This document shows positions 17,863-27,349 of a stretch of DNA of 64,000 bases, piece by piece; within the stretch, counting starts at the first letter, position 1; every line of letters begins with the position of its first letter. The notes beneath the pieces were generated by a model that did not search any database, was not told where the DNA came from, and saw nothing but the letters and a program-made list of their open reading frames with translations. A program made the position numbers and the translations under genes. Origin of the DNA: an uncultured Caryophanales bacterium (GTDB lineage Bacteria; Bacillota_I; Bacilli_A; RF39; UBA660); contig CAJLIR010000009.1 of the NCBI GenBank assembly GCA_905206805.1, positions 1-64,000 on the forward strand, read 5' to 3'.

Positions 17863-17883
17863 AATTAGTAATCATTACTAATT
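17863..17883 (+). promoter_or_regulatory. Perfect palindromic operator, probable PerR/Fur box
   Basis: Two 10-base arms (AATTAGTAAT and its exact reverse complement) surround a single C. The site lies between the expected start point and the ribosome site of the Fur-family gene, so binding would block transcription. It resembles the AT-rich dyad of PerR/Fur boxes, but the core is not identical to the Bacillus PerR consensus. Confidence 0.75.
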
Positions 17884-17895
17884 TTGGGGTGAATT

Positions 17896-18291
17896 ATGAA
17901 TTATTCTTTTCAAAGAGAAAAAATTTTAGAAACAGTTTTAAATAGTTGTGATCATCCAAATGCAGATACAATTTATAATAGGGTAAGAAAAATTATTCCA
18001 AATATAAGTAAAGGAACTGTTTATCGAAATCTTAATTTTTTATCTGATAATGGTTATATTTTAAAAATACGTATGTCAAATGGTGATAGGTTCGATAAAA
18101 CAATTTATCCACATTGTCATATAAAATGTATTATTTGTAATAAAGTAGAAGATTATGATTATATTAATGTTGATGATTTAAAAATTTCTGATAATAAATA
18201 TAAAATTATGTCAGTTACAGTAAATTTGGAAGGAATATGTGAGAAATGTTTGAAAGAAAGAGGTAATAATAATGGAATTGAAGGGAAGTAA
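17896..18291 (+). CDS. Fur family metalloregulator (PerR-like)
   Basis: A 131-residue repressor. It has an N-terminal winged helix ([25 protein letters not shown]) and a C-terminal metal domain with [14 protein letters not shown] (CxxC) and a second pair, CEKC, that form the structural zinc site. Co-transcription with rubrerythrin and the operator on its own promoter suggest a peroxide-sensing PerR role rather than iron uptake control. This is inference, since the regulatory metal residues cannot be checked here. Confidence 0.88.
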   Translation: MNYSFQREKILETVLNSCDHPNADTIYNRVRKIIPNISKGTVYRNLNFLSDNGYILKIRMSNGDRFDKTIYPHCHIKCIICNKVEDYDYINVDDLKISDNKYKIMSVTVNLEGICEKCLKERGNNNGIEGK

Positions 18292-18811
18292 AACTGAAAA
18301 AAATTTAATGGCTGCTTTTGCAGGAGAAAGTCAAGCTAGAAATAAATATACTTATTATGCATCAAAGGCAAAAAAAGAAGGATATGAACAAATTGCTGCA
18401 ATATTTGAAGAAACTGCTGGAAATGAAAAAGAACACGCAAAAATGTGGTTTAAACTTTTAAACGGTGGTAGTATTAAAAGTACTAAGGAAAATTTAATTG
18501 ATGCTGCAAATGGTGAAAATTACGAATGGACAGATATGTACGAAGAATTTGCACGTGTTGCAAAAGAAGAAGGATTTGAAGATATTGCATTTCTTTTTGA
18601 AGAAGTTGGAAAAATTGAAAAGGAACATGAAGAAAGATATAAAAAATTATTGTCTAATTTAGAAAATCAAACTTTATTTATAAAAGATGAACCAGTAATG
18701 TGGATTTGTAGAAATTGTGGACATGTACATTTTGGTGTATCTGCACCTGATGTTTGCCCAGTATGTGGTCATCCAAAAGCATATTTTGAAATGCGTTCAA
18801 CAAATTATTAA
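18272..18811 (+). CDS. Rubrerythrin
   Basis: A 179-residue non-haem diiron protein for peroxide detoxification in anaerobes. The ferritin-like domain has the repeated Glu motifs [25 protein letters not shown] and [14 protein letters not shown]. The C-terminal rubredoxin domain has CRNCGHVH and [15 protein letters not shown] 18272 lies behind AGAGGT and overlaps the end of the regulator gene by 20 bases, so translation is coupled. Confidence 0.95.
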   Translation: MELKGSKTEKNLMAAFAGESQARNKYTYYASKAKKEGYEQIAAIFEETAGNEKEHAKMWFKLLNGGSIKSTKENLIDAANGENYEWTDMYEEFARVAKEEGFEDIAFLFEEVGKIEKEHEERYKKLLSNLENQTLFIKDEPVMWICRNCGHVHFGVSAPDVCPVCGHPKAYFEMRSTNY

Positions 18812-18841
18812 AAATAGCGTACTTTGTACGCTATTTTATTT
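18811..18841. terminator. Bidirectional terminator
   Basis: AAATAGCGTAC TTT GTACGCTATTT between rubrerythrin and the convergent hsp20 gene. Confidence 0.8.
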
Positions 18842-19214
18842 CTATGCTTTTTTTATTGTCGATTTTTGATTCTTTAGGAATGTTAATCATTAAAATTCCA
18901 TTATTGTAGTTTGCTTCAATTAAATTTTCATCTATATTTCCAACATAAAATTTTCTTGAATATTCACCATAACAAATTTCTTTTTTTAAGTAATTATCAT
19001 TTTCCATAACTTCTTCATTTTTAGTAATTTTAATATTTAAGTTTTCATTTTCATAATCAATTTTTATGTCTTCTTTTTTTATACCTGGTATTTCTATTTT
19101 TAAAATATAATTATTTTTTCTTTCAATAATATCAGTATTCATAAAATTATGATTATGTTTAGAATCAAATAAATCTAAATAACTGTTAAAAAAAGGATAT
19201 GAAGAATTTAACAT
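18831..19214 (-). CDS. Small heat shock protein, Hsp20 family
   Basis: A 127-residue holdase chaperone. The alpha-crystallin core runs from NNYILKIEIPGIKKEDIKI to the end, with YGEYSRKFYVG and the closing NGILMINIPK motif. The N-terminal arm is short (FFNSYLDLFD). GAGGTGATAAA precedes ATG 19214. No CIRCE element is visible upstream. Confidence 0.9.
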   Translation of the reverse strand: MLNSSYPFFNSYLDLFDSKHNHNFMNTDIIERKNNYILKIEIPGIKKEDIKIDYENENLNIKITKNEEVMENDNYLKKEICYGEYSRKFYVGNIDENLIEANYNNGILMINIPKESKIDNKKSIEIK

Positions 19215-19311
19215 TTTATCACCTCACATATATTATTTAAATAATTATAAAATTTATTCAAAAAAAATAATAAATTATAAAAAATTGTAAAAAATAATAT
19301 TGGTGGTTAAG

Positions 19312-20097
19312 TTGAAGAAAATATTAGTTACTGGAGCTAGAGGTGGAATAGCAAATAGCTTAATAGAACGATTAAAAAATAAAGAATTTTTAATTTATAT
19401 AACAGTTCTTACAAAAAAAGAATTGATAAGAGTAGGGGAAAAATATAAAAATTATAAAAAAATAAAATGTTTTAAATTAGATATTACATTAGAAAATGAT
19501 AGAAAAATTTTAGAAAATTTAGATATAGATATTCTAATTAATATTGCTGGAATTGGATATGGTGGATCTATATCAGAAATACCTATGGATTTAGTTAGAG
19601 AAAATTTTGAAACAAATGTTTTTTCATCATTTGAAATTGTCCAGATTGTTATAAATAAAATGATTCAAAAAAATAGTGGTAAGATAATAATTATGAGCTC
19701 TCTAATAGGTCTTATGCCACTAAAATTTTTAGGAATTTATTCTGCAACTAAAGCAAGTATAATTCATCTAACAACTACATTAAAAGAAGAATTAAAATTA
19801 TTAAATACAAATATAAAAGTTGTTTTAATTGAACCTGGAATGTATCATACAGGTTTTAATCAAGTTATGCTTGAAAATAAATATGATTGGATGAGTCAAA
19901 AAAGTTATTTTAAAGATGAATTGGATTTAATAAGAAAAAAAGAAAATTTTTTCTTTAATTTATTTGAAAAGAAAAATCTTAATAGTATAGTTTCAAAGAT
20001 TGAAAAAGCTGTTGTTATAGATAATCCTAAATTTATTTATAGAGCGCCATTATTACAAGTAATTGGGGCAAAATTATATCAATTGTTTAAAATGTAG
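19312..20097 (+). CDS. Short-chain dehydrogenase/reductase (SDR)
   Basis: A 261-residue Rossmann enzyme. It has TGARGGIA (dinucleotide loop), NIAGIGYGG (NNAG-like), IMSSLIG (catalytic Ser), YSATK (Tyr and Lys) and EPGMYHTGF. The likely start is TTG 19312 after GGTGG; the earlier TTG at 19300 would put the ribosome site inside the gene. Substrate is unknown. Its 3' end is about 70 bases before tRNA-Met. Confidence 0.85.
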   Translation: MKKILVTGARGGIANSLIERLKNKEFLIYITVLTKKELIRVGEKYKNYKKIKCFKLDITLENDRKILENLDIDILINIAGIGYGGSISEIPMDLVRENFETNVFSSFEIVQIVINKMIQKNSGKIIIMSSLIGLMPLKFLGIYSATKASIIHLTTTLKEELKLLNTNIKVVLIEPGMYHTGFNQVMLENKYDWMSQKSYFKDELDLIRKKENFFFNLFEKKNLNSIVSKIEKAVVIDNPKFIYRAPLLQVIGAKLYQLFKM

Positions 20098-20116
20098 AAA
20101 AATTTTAAAAAAAGTG

Positions 20117-20145
20117 TTGTCAAAACAAGTCAAATTTGCTATAAT
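20117..20145 (+). promoter_or_regulatory. Promoter of tRNA-Met
   Basis: TTGTCA (20117-20122), a 17-base spacer and TATAAT (20140-20145), 19 bases before the tRNA. Confidence 0.75.
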
Positions 20146-20164
20146 TAATTTGCTTGTTTGTTAT

Positions 20165-20241
20165 GGCGATGTAGCTCAGCTGGCTAGAGCACCCGGTTCA
20201 TACCCGGTAGGTCGAGAGTTCGAATCTCCCCGTCGCTACCA
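20165..20241 (+). tRNA. tRNA-Met (anticodon CAT, elongator type)
   Basis: A 77-base tRNA with GGCGATG acceptor strand, D-arm GCTCAGCTGGCTAGAGC, anticodon loop TTCATAC (CAT), T-loop TTCGAAT and encoded CCA. It closely resembles the elongator tRNA-Met of Bacillus. The top anticodon-stem pair is C-T. The mobile island begins directly after the CCA. Confidence 0.93.
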
Positions 20242-20247
20242 AAAGGA

Positions 20248-20398
20248 ATTCTGCTCGAACTTTTCGAGTTTTAGATAAATAACTAATTCAGAAATGGATT
20301 AGTTTTTTTGTGTTTACAAAAAAATCATCCAAAAGGAAAGGATGGTATTATGGTAAATATTATTAAAGAAGAATTACCTATTGAAGAATCGTTAAAAA
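20248..20398 (+). repeat. Left-end repeat copy 1 (with terminator and small-ORF start)
   Basis: CTGCTCGAACTTTTCGA, then ACTAATTCAGAAATGG and TTAGTTTTTTTGTG (a terminator, also for tRNA-Met), then the start of the small gene. The same arrangement recurs at 33721-33881, and in a more diverged form at 26626-26735. Confidence 0.75.
20281..20309 (+). terminator. Terminator after tRNA-Met
   Basis: AACTAATTC AGAAATG GATTAGTT followed by T6. Confidence 0.7.
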
Positions 20399-20622
20399 AG
20401 AAGTTAGAACTAATATGTGAGTTTGCTAAAACTACTCCTAAAATCATTAATGGTAATATCAGAAAAATAGATAGAACTAATTTAACTTATATTGAACCTA
20501 ATAGAATTATCATAAAAGATAAAACTTTCTTAATATTTAATTATTCTAATGAAGTATTTATTGAAAATCTATCTAATAAGGTAAAATTATCTGAATTAGA
20601 AAATTATTTAAAAATTAACTAA
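20350..20622 (+). CDS. Small conserved protein of the mobile element, unknown function
   Basis: A 90-residue protein started at ATG 20350 after AAGGAAAGGATGG. It begins MVNIIKEELPIEESLKKKLE, and the same first 17 or so residues reappear in remnants at 33817 and, shorter, at 26711. So it is a module of this element family located between the left end and the recombinase. No known domain is recognised. An accessory or recombination directionality role is only a guess from position. Confidence 0.65.
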   Translation: MVNIIKEELPIEESLKKKLELICEFAKTTPKIINGNIRKIDRTNLTYIEPNRIIIKDKTFLIFNYSNEVFIENLSNKVKLSELENYLKIN

Positions 20623-20630
20623 TACTATGT

Positions 20631-20648
20631 ATTCCCTATAGAGGGAAT
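20631..20648 (+). promoter_or_regulatory. Inverted repeat at the recombinase promoter
   Basis: ATTCCCT ATAG AGGGAAT is a perfect dyad that ends on the first base of the -35 box TTGACA. It is a candidate operator controlling the recombinase; no T-run follows, so it is not a terminator. Confidence 0.55.
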
Positions 20649-20675
20649 TGACAAATCTTAAAAAAATGATATTAT
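20648..20675 (+). promoter_or_regulatory. Promoter of the serine recombinase
   Basis: TTGACA (20648-20653), a 16-base spacer and TATTAT (20670-20675) preceded by TG. Confidence 0.7.
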
Positions 20676-20767
20676 ATATAACCAATGAAAGAGGTATTCT
20701 CTAGAGATGAAGGTACATCATGATAAAAAACAAAGATAAGATAAAATTATATAATATTAAAATAAAT

Positions 20768-20822
20768 GAGGAGTCAGTAGTATTTTAGACTTTACTATAT
20801 ACTATTGTCTCCTCTTTTTTAG
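20768..20822 (+). terminator. Terminator/attenuator in the recombinase leader
   Basis: A 15-base stem (GAGGAGTCAGTAGTA with TACTATTGTCTCCTC, two imperfect pairs) is followed by T6. It stands between the promoter and the recombinase start in a 145-base leader, so the recombinase needs antitermination or readthrough. Confidence 0.7.
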
Positions 20823-20825
20823 TAA

Positions 20826-22694
<1,869 letters not shown>

Positions 22695-22944
22695 AATGCG
22701 TGGAACGTTTGTTGAATTTTTAGTTCAATGAAAGTGGCGATAGCAATTTAAAAATTAATACTTTATGTAGTTTTAACCATTACGAAGTTTTGGTTATTAC
22801 GGAATAAAGCAAACGGATTCTAAGGTGTTAAACCTTAGCCCACTGGATATTTTGTATGCAAGCGTACAAAATTCCTAGGAGGTTAGATATTTTGCATAAC
22901 AAAATTGTAGTAACTTAGACTGTTTTAATAAGGAGGTATTTTTA
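22695..22944 (+). other. Non-coding region with inverted repeats, candidate oriT
   Basis: This 250-base gap lies directly upstream of the relaxase gene, where MobV origins normally are. It holds CTAAGGT GTTAA ACCTTAG (22820-22838), a perfect 8-base-arm repeat at 22849-22872 (ATTTTGTA / TACAAAAT), ATTTTG CATAA CAAAAT just before the start, and near-direct repeats CCATTACG / TTATTACG (22778-22801). The nick site cannot be assigned from sequence alone. Confidence 0.5.
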
Positions 22945-24318
22945 ATGGAAAAATTAGCATATTCACTACATTTAGGAAGTGATAAAAATAGAAAAAGTAG
23001 TTCTAAAAAACTAGCTAAACAAAATGCAAGTGGAACAACTTCTATGAGTAATAATGCAATTCAAAATGCCACTACACTATCAAGAGTAGATAAACATAAT
23101 TATAGAAAATATGATGATAGACAAGATGAAATTGTTATTGTAAGAGGGACAACTTCACTTTATAATGATGTTAAAGAATTATATAAAACTGAATTTGAAG
23201 AAGCAAGACCTGAATATAATGAAAAACAGAAAAGAGATGATAGAAAAATAAAAGATTACTTCTTTAATATCTCTAATGATAAGAAACATGATCTTGCTTG
23301 TGAAATAATTATTGAACTTGGCGATAAAAAATATTGGGATACTAAAGATATGAATTTTAAAAAGAAGATGACAGATGTTTATAAAAAACAAGCACTTGAT
23401 TTAGAATTACTTGTACCTAACTTTAAAGTTGCTAGTGCAATAATTCATTATGATGAAACTTCCCCACATATGCATATTGTAGGTGTTCCTATAAAAGAAA
23501 AATCAAAGTATGGTATGCCTAAACAAGTTGGTAAATCAGATGTGTTTACAAAAGTATCTTTAATAAAATTACAAGATGAAATGAGAACACTTTGTATTGA
23601 AGAATTTAATAAAGAATATGGATTAAATAATATTCTTAAATCAAAGAAAAAAGGAAGAAATGTAGATATAAATGTAAATGATATGGATAATTATACCTTA
23701 ATGAAAGAACAACTGGAAAAGAATCAACAAAAACTAGAAAAAGCAAATAGAAGTTCAATTGAATTGAAAGAGCAATCGTCTGATATAAAAGAACTAGTTC
23801 AAGAGTTAAAAAATGTACCTTTATCAAAAAACAATTATATTTTAAAAGAAGAAGATAAAAATAAATTAATTGATTATATTGATAAAGTTGATAAAACGAA
23901 TAATGATTATCAAAATATTCAAGAACTATCTGTAACTCTTATTGATGTAGATGAAGAACTAGAAGAAAATTGTGAAAAGATTAAAGTATTAGAAGAAAAT
24001 AATAAAGCAAAAGATACTAGAATTAAAACATTAGAAAAAAGAATAACAGAAAAAGATAATGAAATTAATGATTTAAAAGAAGAAAACTTTTCTTTAAAAT
24101 CTAAACTAATGTCAATTACAAATAAATTTAAAAAATTATTAAAATTGTTTAGTGACAAGATGTTTAGTAATCATGATAGAGAAAAATATCATGAAGTAGC
24201 AAATGATTTATATAGTCATTCAATAATAACTGATAGTGAAATGTATGAAATTCATGATGATTATAAATATGCAAAAGATAAAAATTCTAAAAATAGAAAT
24301 GATGATTTTGAATTATAA
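22945..24318 (+). CDS. MobV family relaxase (Pre/Mob)
   Basis: A 457-residue relaxase that would nick the element's oriT for conjugative mobilisation. The metal-binding motif HxDxx..PHxH is present as HYDETSPHMH (His168, His175, His177), followed by GVPI. The C-terminal 200 residues are a long coiled coil (EKRITEKDNEINDLKEEN). AAGGAGGT lies 8 bases before the ATG. Two further copies in the island are truncated, so this is the only complete relaxase. Confidence 0.9.
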   Translation: MEKLAYSLHLGSDKNRKSSSKKLAKQNASGTTSMSNNAIQNATTLSRVDKHNYRKYDDRQDEIVIVRGTTSLYNDVKELYKTEFEEARPEYNEKQKRDDRKIKDYFFNISNDKKHDLACEIIIELGDKKYWDTKDMNFKKKMTDVYKKQALDLELLVPNFKVASAIIHYDETSPHMHIVGVPIKEKSKYGMPKQVGKSDVFTKVSLIKLQDEMRTLCIEEFNKEYGLNNILKSKKKGRNVDINVNDMDNYTLMKEQLEKNQQKLEKANRSSIELKEQSSDIKELVQELKNVPLSKNNYILKEEDKNKLIDYIDKVDKTNNDYQNIQELSVTLIDVDEELEENCEKIKVLEENNKAKDTRIKTLEKRITEKDNEINDLKEENFSLKSKLMSITNKFKKLLKLFSDKMFSNHDREKYHEVANDLYSHSIITDSEMYEIHDDYKYAKDKNSKNRNDDFEL

Positions 24319-24398
24319 ATTACAATATTATATATTATAAATATTAAGAAAATTAATATTCTATGTTATAATGATAATAACGTTAGGAGGATGTAGTC

Positions 24399-24977
24399 AT
24401 GAAAAAAATAGCGTTAGATTTAGATGGAGTTGTTTTTGACTCAGAAAATTTGTATAGAGTATATACTGAAATATATGATACAGATATCAATAAAAAAAAT
24501 ACAATTATAGATAATACACAAAGAATATTTCAGAAAAGATATAATTGGTCAGAAGATGAATTTAAAAGTTTTTATAATGAAAATGCAGAAAAAATTTTGA
24601 CAACTGCTAACTTTATGACAGGTGTTGAAATAGTATTAAATAAATTAAAAGATAAATTTGAATTTATTGTTGTAACATCAAGAAATGATTTTGAAACAGA
24701 AATAGCAAAGAAAAAATTAAATAGTATAGGTTTTGATAACATAATTATATTTAATAATGAACATCATAAGATTGAAAGATTATTAAGTGAAAATGTTGAT
24801 TATATGATTGATGATGATGATATAATTTGTAAAAATGCCTCAGATAATGACATTATTGCTTTATATTTTAAAAATAATGCTTCAAATAGAATTCAGGATA
24901 AGTATAATGTTATAAATGTTAATAACTGGGGAGAAATTTATAAATATTTAGTATTGGAGAATGATATTAATGGGTAA
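24399..24977 (+). CDS. HAD superfamily hydrolase, 5'-nucleotidase-like
   Basis: A 192-residue phosphatase-like enzyme. It has DLDGVV (nucleophile Asp and acid), VTSR (motif II) and the acidic motif MIDDDD. Residue spacing and size match the cytosolic 5'(3')-deoxyribonucleotidase type of HAD protein. Its own promoter has an extended -10 (TGTTATAAT, ending 24372), and AGGAGG precedes the ATG. The stop overlaps the NUDIX gene, suggesting a two-gene cargo operon acting on nucleotides. Confidence 0.8.
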   Translation: MKKIALDLDGVVFDSENLYRVYTEIYDTDINKKNTIIDNTQRIFQKRYNWSEDEFKSFYNENAEKILTTANFMTGVEIVLNKLKDKFEFIVVTSRNDFETEIAKKKLNSIGFDNIIIFNNEHHKIERLLSENVDYMIDDDDIICKNASDNDIIALYFKNNASNRIQDKYNVINVNNWGEIYKYLVLENDING

Positions 24978-25539
24978 ATTAAATGAAAATGATATTAAAA
25001 ATATGAAATACGATGATTTAGTTGATTTAATAAACTGTTTGACTCCAGACGAAATTATTAAATTAAGTAATGAAGTTGGATATCCTGTTTTTACTAGATT
25101 ATGTATGGGGAAATTAAAACATAAATTTGTTTTGCTACAAGATGGAGCTGCAGCAATTATTGTTAATGAAAAAGGACAAATATTACTTCAATCAAGAGCA
25201 GATAGAGATAAATGGGGACTTCCTGGTGGTTGCCAAGAACTTGGAGAAAGATTTGAAGATACAATAATTCGTGAAATTAAAGAGGAAACTAATCTTGATG
25301 TTAATGAATCTGATTTAAATTTAATAGGAATTATATCAGGAAATAGCAGAAGAAATGAATATCCAAATGGAGACATTGTTATAAATAATACAGTATTGTA
25401 TTGTATAAATAATTATTCAGGTAATCTTAAATGGGATAATGAATCAAAAGAAATGAAATTTTTTGACTTGGATAATTTGCCTGAAAGTCAAAATGATCCA
25501 GATTTGATTAAGATTTATAAAAAATATATTGAAAAATAA
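24970..25539 (+). CDS. NUDIX hydrolase
   Basis: A 189-residue pyrophosphohydrolase. The NUDIX box is complete: GGCQELGERFED then REIKEETNLDV. I prefer ATG 24970, nine bases after GGAGA, over ATG 24961, which touches it. An N-terminal helical part (DDLVDLINCLTPDEIIKLSN) precedes the NUDIX fold. It is translationally coupled to the HAD hydrolase. The substrate is unknown; together the pair could sanitise or degrade a modified nucleotide. Confidence 0.85.
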   Translation: MGKLNENDIKNMKYDDLVDLINCLTPDEIIKLSNEVGYPVFTRLCMGKLKHKFVLLQDGAAAIIVNEKGQILLQSRADRDKWGLPGGCQELGERFEDTIIREIKEETNLDVNESDLNLIGIISGNSRRNEYPNGDIVINNTVLYCINNYSGNLKWDNESKEMKFFDLDNLPESQNDPDLIKIYKKYIEK

Positions 25540-25598
25540 GAAGGTAATATTATAATTCTTGATAAAATTTATTTGAAGGTATTTTAGGTGGTGATGCA

Positions 25599-26324
25599 AT
25601 GATGGAAAATAAAAAAAATGAATTTAATGTTTATATTGATGAATCTGGAGATGAGGGAATTAATAAAGGTTCTAAATATTTTATTTTGACTGCTATTATT
25701 GTAAAAAAAGAAAATGATTTGAAAATTTCAAAATCTGTTGATTTGATAAAGCAAAATCTAGAAATTCCTATCAAAAATCAATTACATTGGAAATTATTAA
25801 AAGGAATGCCTAATAAAAAGATGATAATGGATGTAGTTAGTGAGTTAGATGTAAAAATAATAAATGTTATCATTGATACAAAGTGTATCCAATTTATTCC
25901 ATCAAACAACATATATAATTTTTTTAGTGGATATTTATATGAAAGAATATGTTGGTATATGAATGATAACAATGGGATTGCTAATATAAATATAAGTTCA
26001 AGAGGAAATTTATCTAAGGAAAATCTTAGTAAGTATTTAAACAATAAAAACCATAAAAAATTTAATATTGATACAGCATGTATAAAACAGATAAAGATAA
26101 TTCCGAATGAAAGAAAAAAATTATTACAATTAGCGGATTGCTGTTGTAGTGCTTTATTTCAAGCATTAAAATATAACAATGATATTCATTTTGATTATAT
26201 AAAAAGAATACAACATAAGTTATATTCTAAAGGAAATAATATATTAAGTTATGGATTAAAATTAGTACCAAATGGAAGCAATTCTATTGAACTAAAAAAT
26301 TTACTTAAATTTTTATTTAAATAA
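25599..26324 (+). CDS. DUF3800 domain protein
   Basis: A 241-residue protein of the DUF3800 family, which has an RNase H-like fold by published family analysis. Typical motifs are YIDESGDEG near the N-terminus and LQLADCCCSALFQA near the C-terminus, both with acidic residues expected at a metal site. Such genes are common in mobile and defence islands. GGTGGTGA precedes the ATG. Its stop lies in the terminator of a convergent ~100-base RNA gene, so gene and RNA overlap at their 3' ends. Confidence 0.8.
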   Translation: MMENKKNEFNVYIDESGDEGINKGSKYFILTAIIVKKENDLKISKSVDLIKQNLEIPIKNQLHWKLLKGMPNKKMIMDVVSELDVKIINVIIDTKCIQFIPSNNIYNFFSGYLYERICWYMNDNNGIANINISSRGNLSKENLSKYLNNKNHKKFNIDTACIKQIKIIPNERKKLLQLADCCCSALFQALKYNNDIHFDYIKRIQHKLYSKGNNILSYGLKLVPNGSNSIELKNLLKFLFK

Positions 26325-26422
26325 AAAAGTGAGCTTTCCCCTGACTGAAGGAACCCACAAGGCAAGCTTGCTGGTGCGAATTAATTGCACCCTTCAGTAA
26401 CTCAGCGAACTACTCACTCACT
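26323..26422 (-). ncRNA. Structured small RNA of unknown class, convergent with the DUF3800 gene
   Basis: A consensus minus-strand promoter (TTGACA 26457-26452, 17-base spacer, TAATAT 26434-26429) drives an RNA of about 100 bases that ends in a T6 run. The outer stem GTGAG/CTCAC encloses CTGAAGG/CCTTCAG, GGTGC/GCACC and CAAG/CTTG helices. No open reading frame of note is present. I do not recognise it as tRNA, SRP, 6S or a known riboswitch. Confidence 0.7.
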
Positions 26423-26428
26423 GACTAA

Positions 26429-26457
26429 ATATTATCAAAAAAATAATATATTGTCAA
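26429..26457 (-). promoter_or_regulatory. Sigma-A promoter of the small RNA
   Basis: TTGACA, 17 bases, TAATAT on the minus strand; start point near 26422. Confidence 0.75.
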
Positions 26458-26543
26458 TTATATTGTATGCATAAATTGAAAAAAAATACAAAAAATGTTA
26501 AATAAAAGTTCATTACTCAATATAATCATGTTATAATCTAAAT

Positions 26544-26688
26544 AGATTGATTCATATGAATCGTCATTGCTGAAAAAAGTTGTAGACCTCTACGTCGTCG
26601 GCACCATTGGGAAATCTGTCCAGACTTTTAAAGTTTTGGATTTAATATAGAAAATATCAATTTCTAAAAGAAGTTGGTATTTTTTTGT
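26544..26688 (+). ncRNA. Structured RNA/leader of the ...ACCA family (copy C)
   Basis: An extended -10 (TGTTATAAT ending 26537) precedes an RNA with GATTC/GAATC and GTAG/CTAC hairpins, then GGCACCATTGGGAAATCTG and a terminator (ATATCAA ... TTGGTAT, T7). The order hairpin, hairpin, ACCA, GGAAATCTG, terminator matches copies at 33653 and, up to ACCA, 35785. A nine-codon remnant of the small element gene (ATG 26711, MINIIKKE) follows. Confidence 0.5.
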
Positions 26689-26733
26689 TGTTAAGAAAGG
26701 ACAGGTTTAAATGATTAATATTATTAAGAAAGA

Positions 26734-27102
26734 ATGTTAAATCCATTTGTTGGATCACAACAAAGAATAACACTTAATAACACAGATTATTATGTAGATA
26801 TGGTTTTCTATAACAAGTTTTTAAAATCTTATGTTCTTATTGATTTAAAAATGAATAAACTGAAAGCAGAGAATGTTGGACAAATGAATTTATATTTAAA
26901 CTATTATGAAAATGTTGTTAATAGTGAAGATGATGGTAAACCAATAGGTATAATTTTATGCGCTGAAAAAGATAAGGTTGCATTAGAATATGCATTAGGT
27001 GGTTTATCTAATAATATATTTGCATCCACTTATACTTACTATATTCCAAATAAAGAGCAATTAATTAGTGAAGTTGAAAAGGTATTAGAAAGTAATGAGT
27101 AA
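26734..27102 (+). pseudogene. C-terminal fragment of a YhcG/DUF1016 PD-(D/E)XK nuclease
   Basis: These 122 residues match only the C-terminal nuclease half of YhcG/DUF1016 proteins (usually about 350 residues): VGSQQRITLNNTDYYVDMVF, YVLIDLKMNKLKAENVGQMN (the D...DLK nuclease core) and PIGIILCAEKD. The frame runs out of a nine-codon remnant of the small element gene, so a deletion has joined the two. No ribosome site is seen. It is probably inactive. Confidence 0.75.
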
Positions 27103-27119
27103 GATATCACAAGGTAGTT

Positions 27120-27148
27120 TTGACAAATTAATGTAATTGTGATATATT
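27120..27148 (+). promoter_or_regulatory. Promoter of the thr leader peptide/thrS unit
   Basis: TTGACA (27120-27125), a 17-base spacer and TATATT (27143-27148); start point near 27155. Confidence 0.75.
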
Positions 27149-27177
27149 AATATTGCTTTTGAAAGGGAGAGATTATT

Positions 27178-27261
27178 ATGTTAAGACAATTAACTACGAC
27201 AACTTATACCACAACAAATAAGTCAATTTATAGTATTGATTGTTTTAGCATTGCTTATTAA
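27178..27261 (+). CDS. Thr-rich leader peptide of the thrS attenuator
   Basis: A 27-residue open frame with a strong site (AAAGGGAGA, 8-9 bases before ATG). Codons 6-13 read Thr-Thr-Thr-Thr-Tyr-Thr-Thr-Thr (ACT ACG ACA ACT TAT ACC ACA ACA). A Thr codon cluster just after a promoter, ahead of a terminator and a threonyl-tRNA synthetase, is the classic layout of a leader peptide that senses charged tRNA-Thr by ribosome stalling, as in enterobacterial thr operons. The peptide itself likely has no other role. Confidence 0.8.
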   Translation: MLRQLTTTTYTTTNKSIYSIDCFSIAY

Positions 27262-27323
27262 AAAATAAGATATAATTATATCGTTTATGCAAGGTCTATT
27301 ACAATCAAGTAATAGACTTTTTC
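27236..27323 (+). promoter_or_regulatory. Attenuator: terminator with competing antiterminator pairing
   Basis: The terminator is GTCTATTAC (27294-27302), loop, GTAATAGAC (27309-27317), then T5. TTGATTGT at 27236-27243, inside the leader frame about 20 bases after the last Thr codon, is the exact complement of ACAATCAA at 27301-27308. That segment covers the loop and part of the 5' arm. A ribosome stalled at the Thr codons leaves it free to pair and open the terminator; one at the stop (27261) covers it. Confidence 0.7.
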
Positions 27324-27349
27324 AATTTACTGATAAAAAAGTAAAAATA

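Noticed and set aside
20063..20278. A 71-codon frame containing GDVAQLARAPGSYPVGREFESPRR
   Set aside because: It is the translation of the tRNA-Met gene, a well-known false protein.
23179..24158. Minus-strand frames across the relaxase and other genes (Phe/Leu/Ile-rich)
   Set aside because: They are mirror images of Lys/Glu/Asn-rich genes, with no ribosome sites and no domain signal.
24318..24398. Terminator between relaxase and HAD gene
   Set aside because: AT-rich imperfect repeats only, no stable stem with T-run.
26323..26422. Identification of the DUF3800-linked RNA as SRP RNA, 6S RNA or a known riboswitch
   Set aside because: The SRP GGAAG/GCAGC tetraloop signature, the 6S bubble and known riboswitch cores are absent.
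27268..27281. TATAAT inside the palindrome GATATAATTATATC as a second thrS promoter
   Set aside because: No -35 box at suitable distance. The palindrome is better seen as part of the leader fold.
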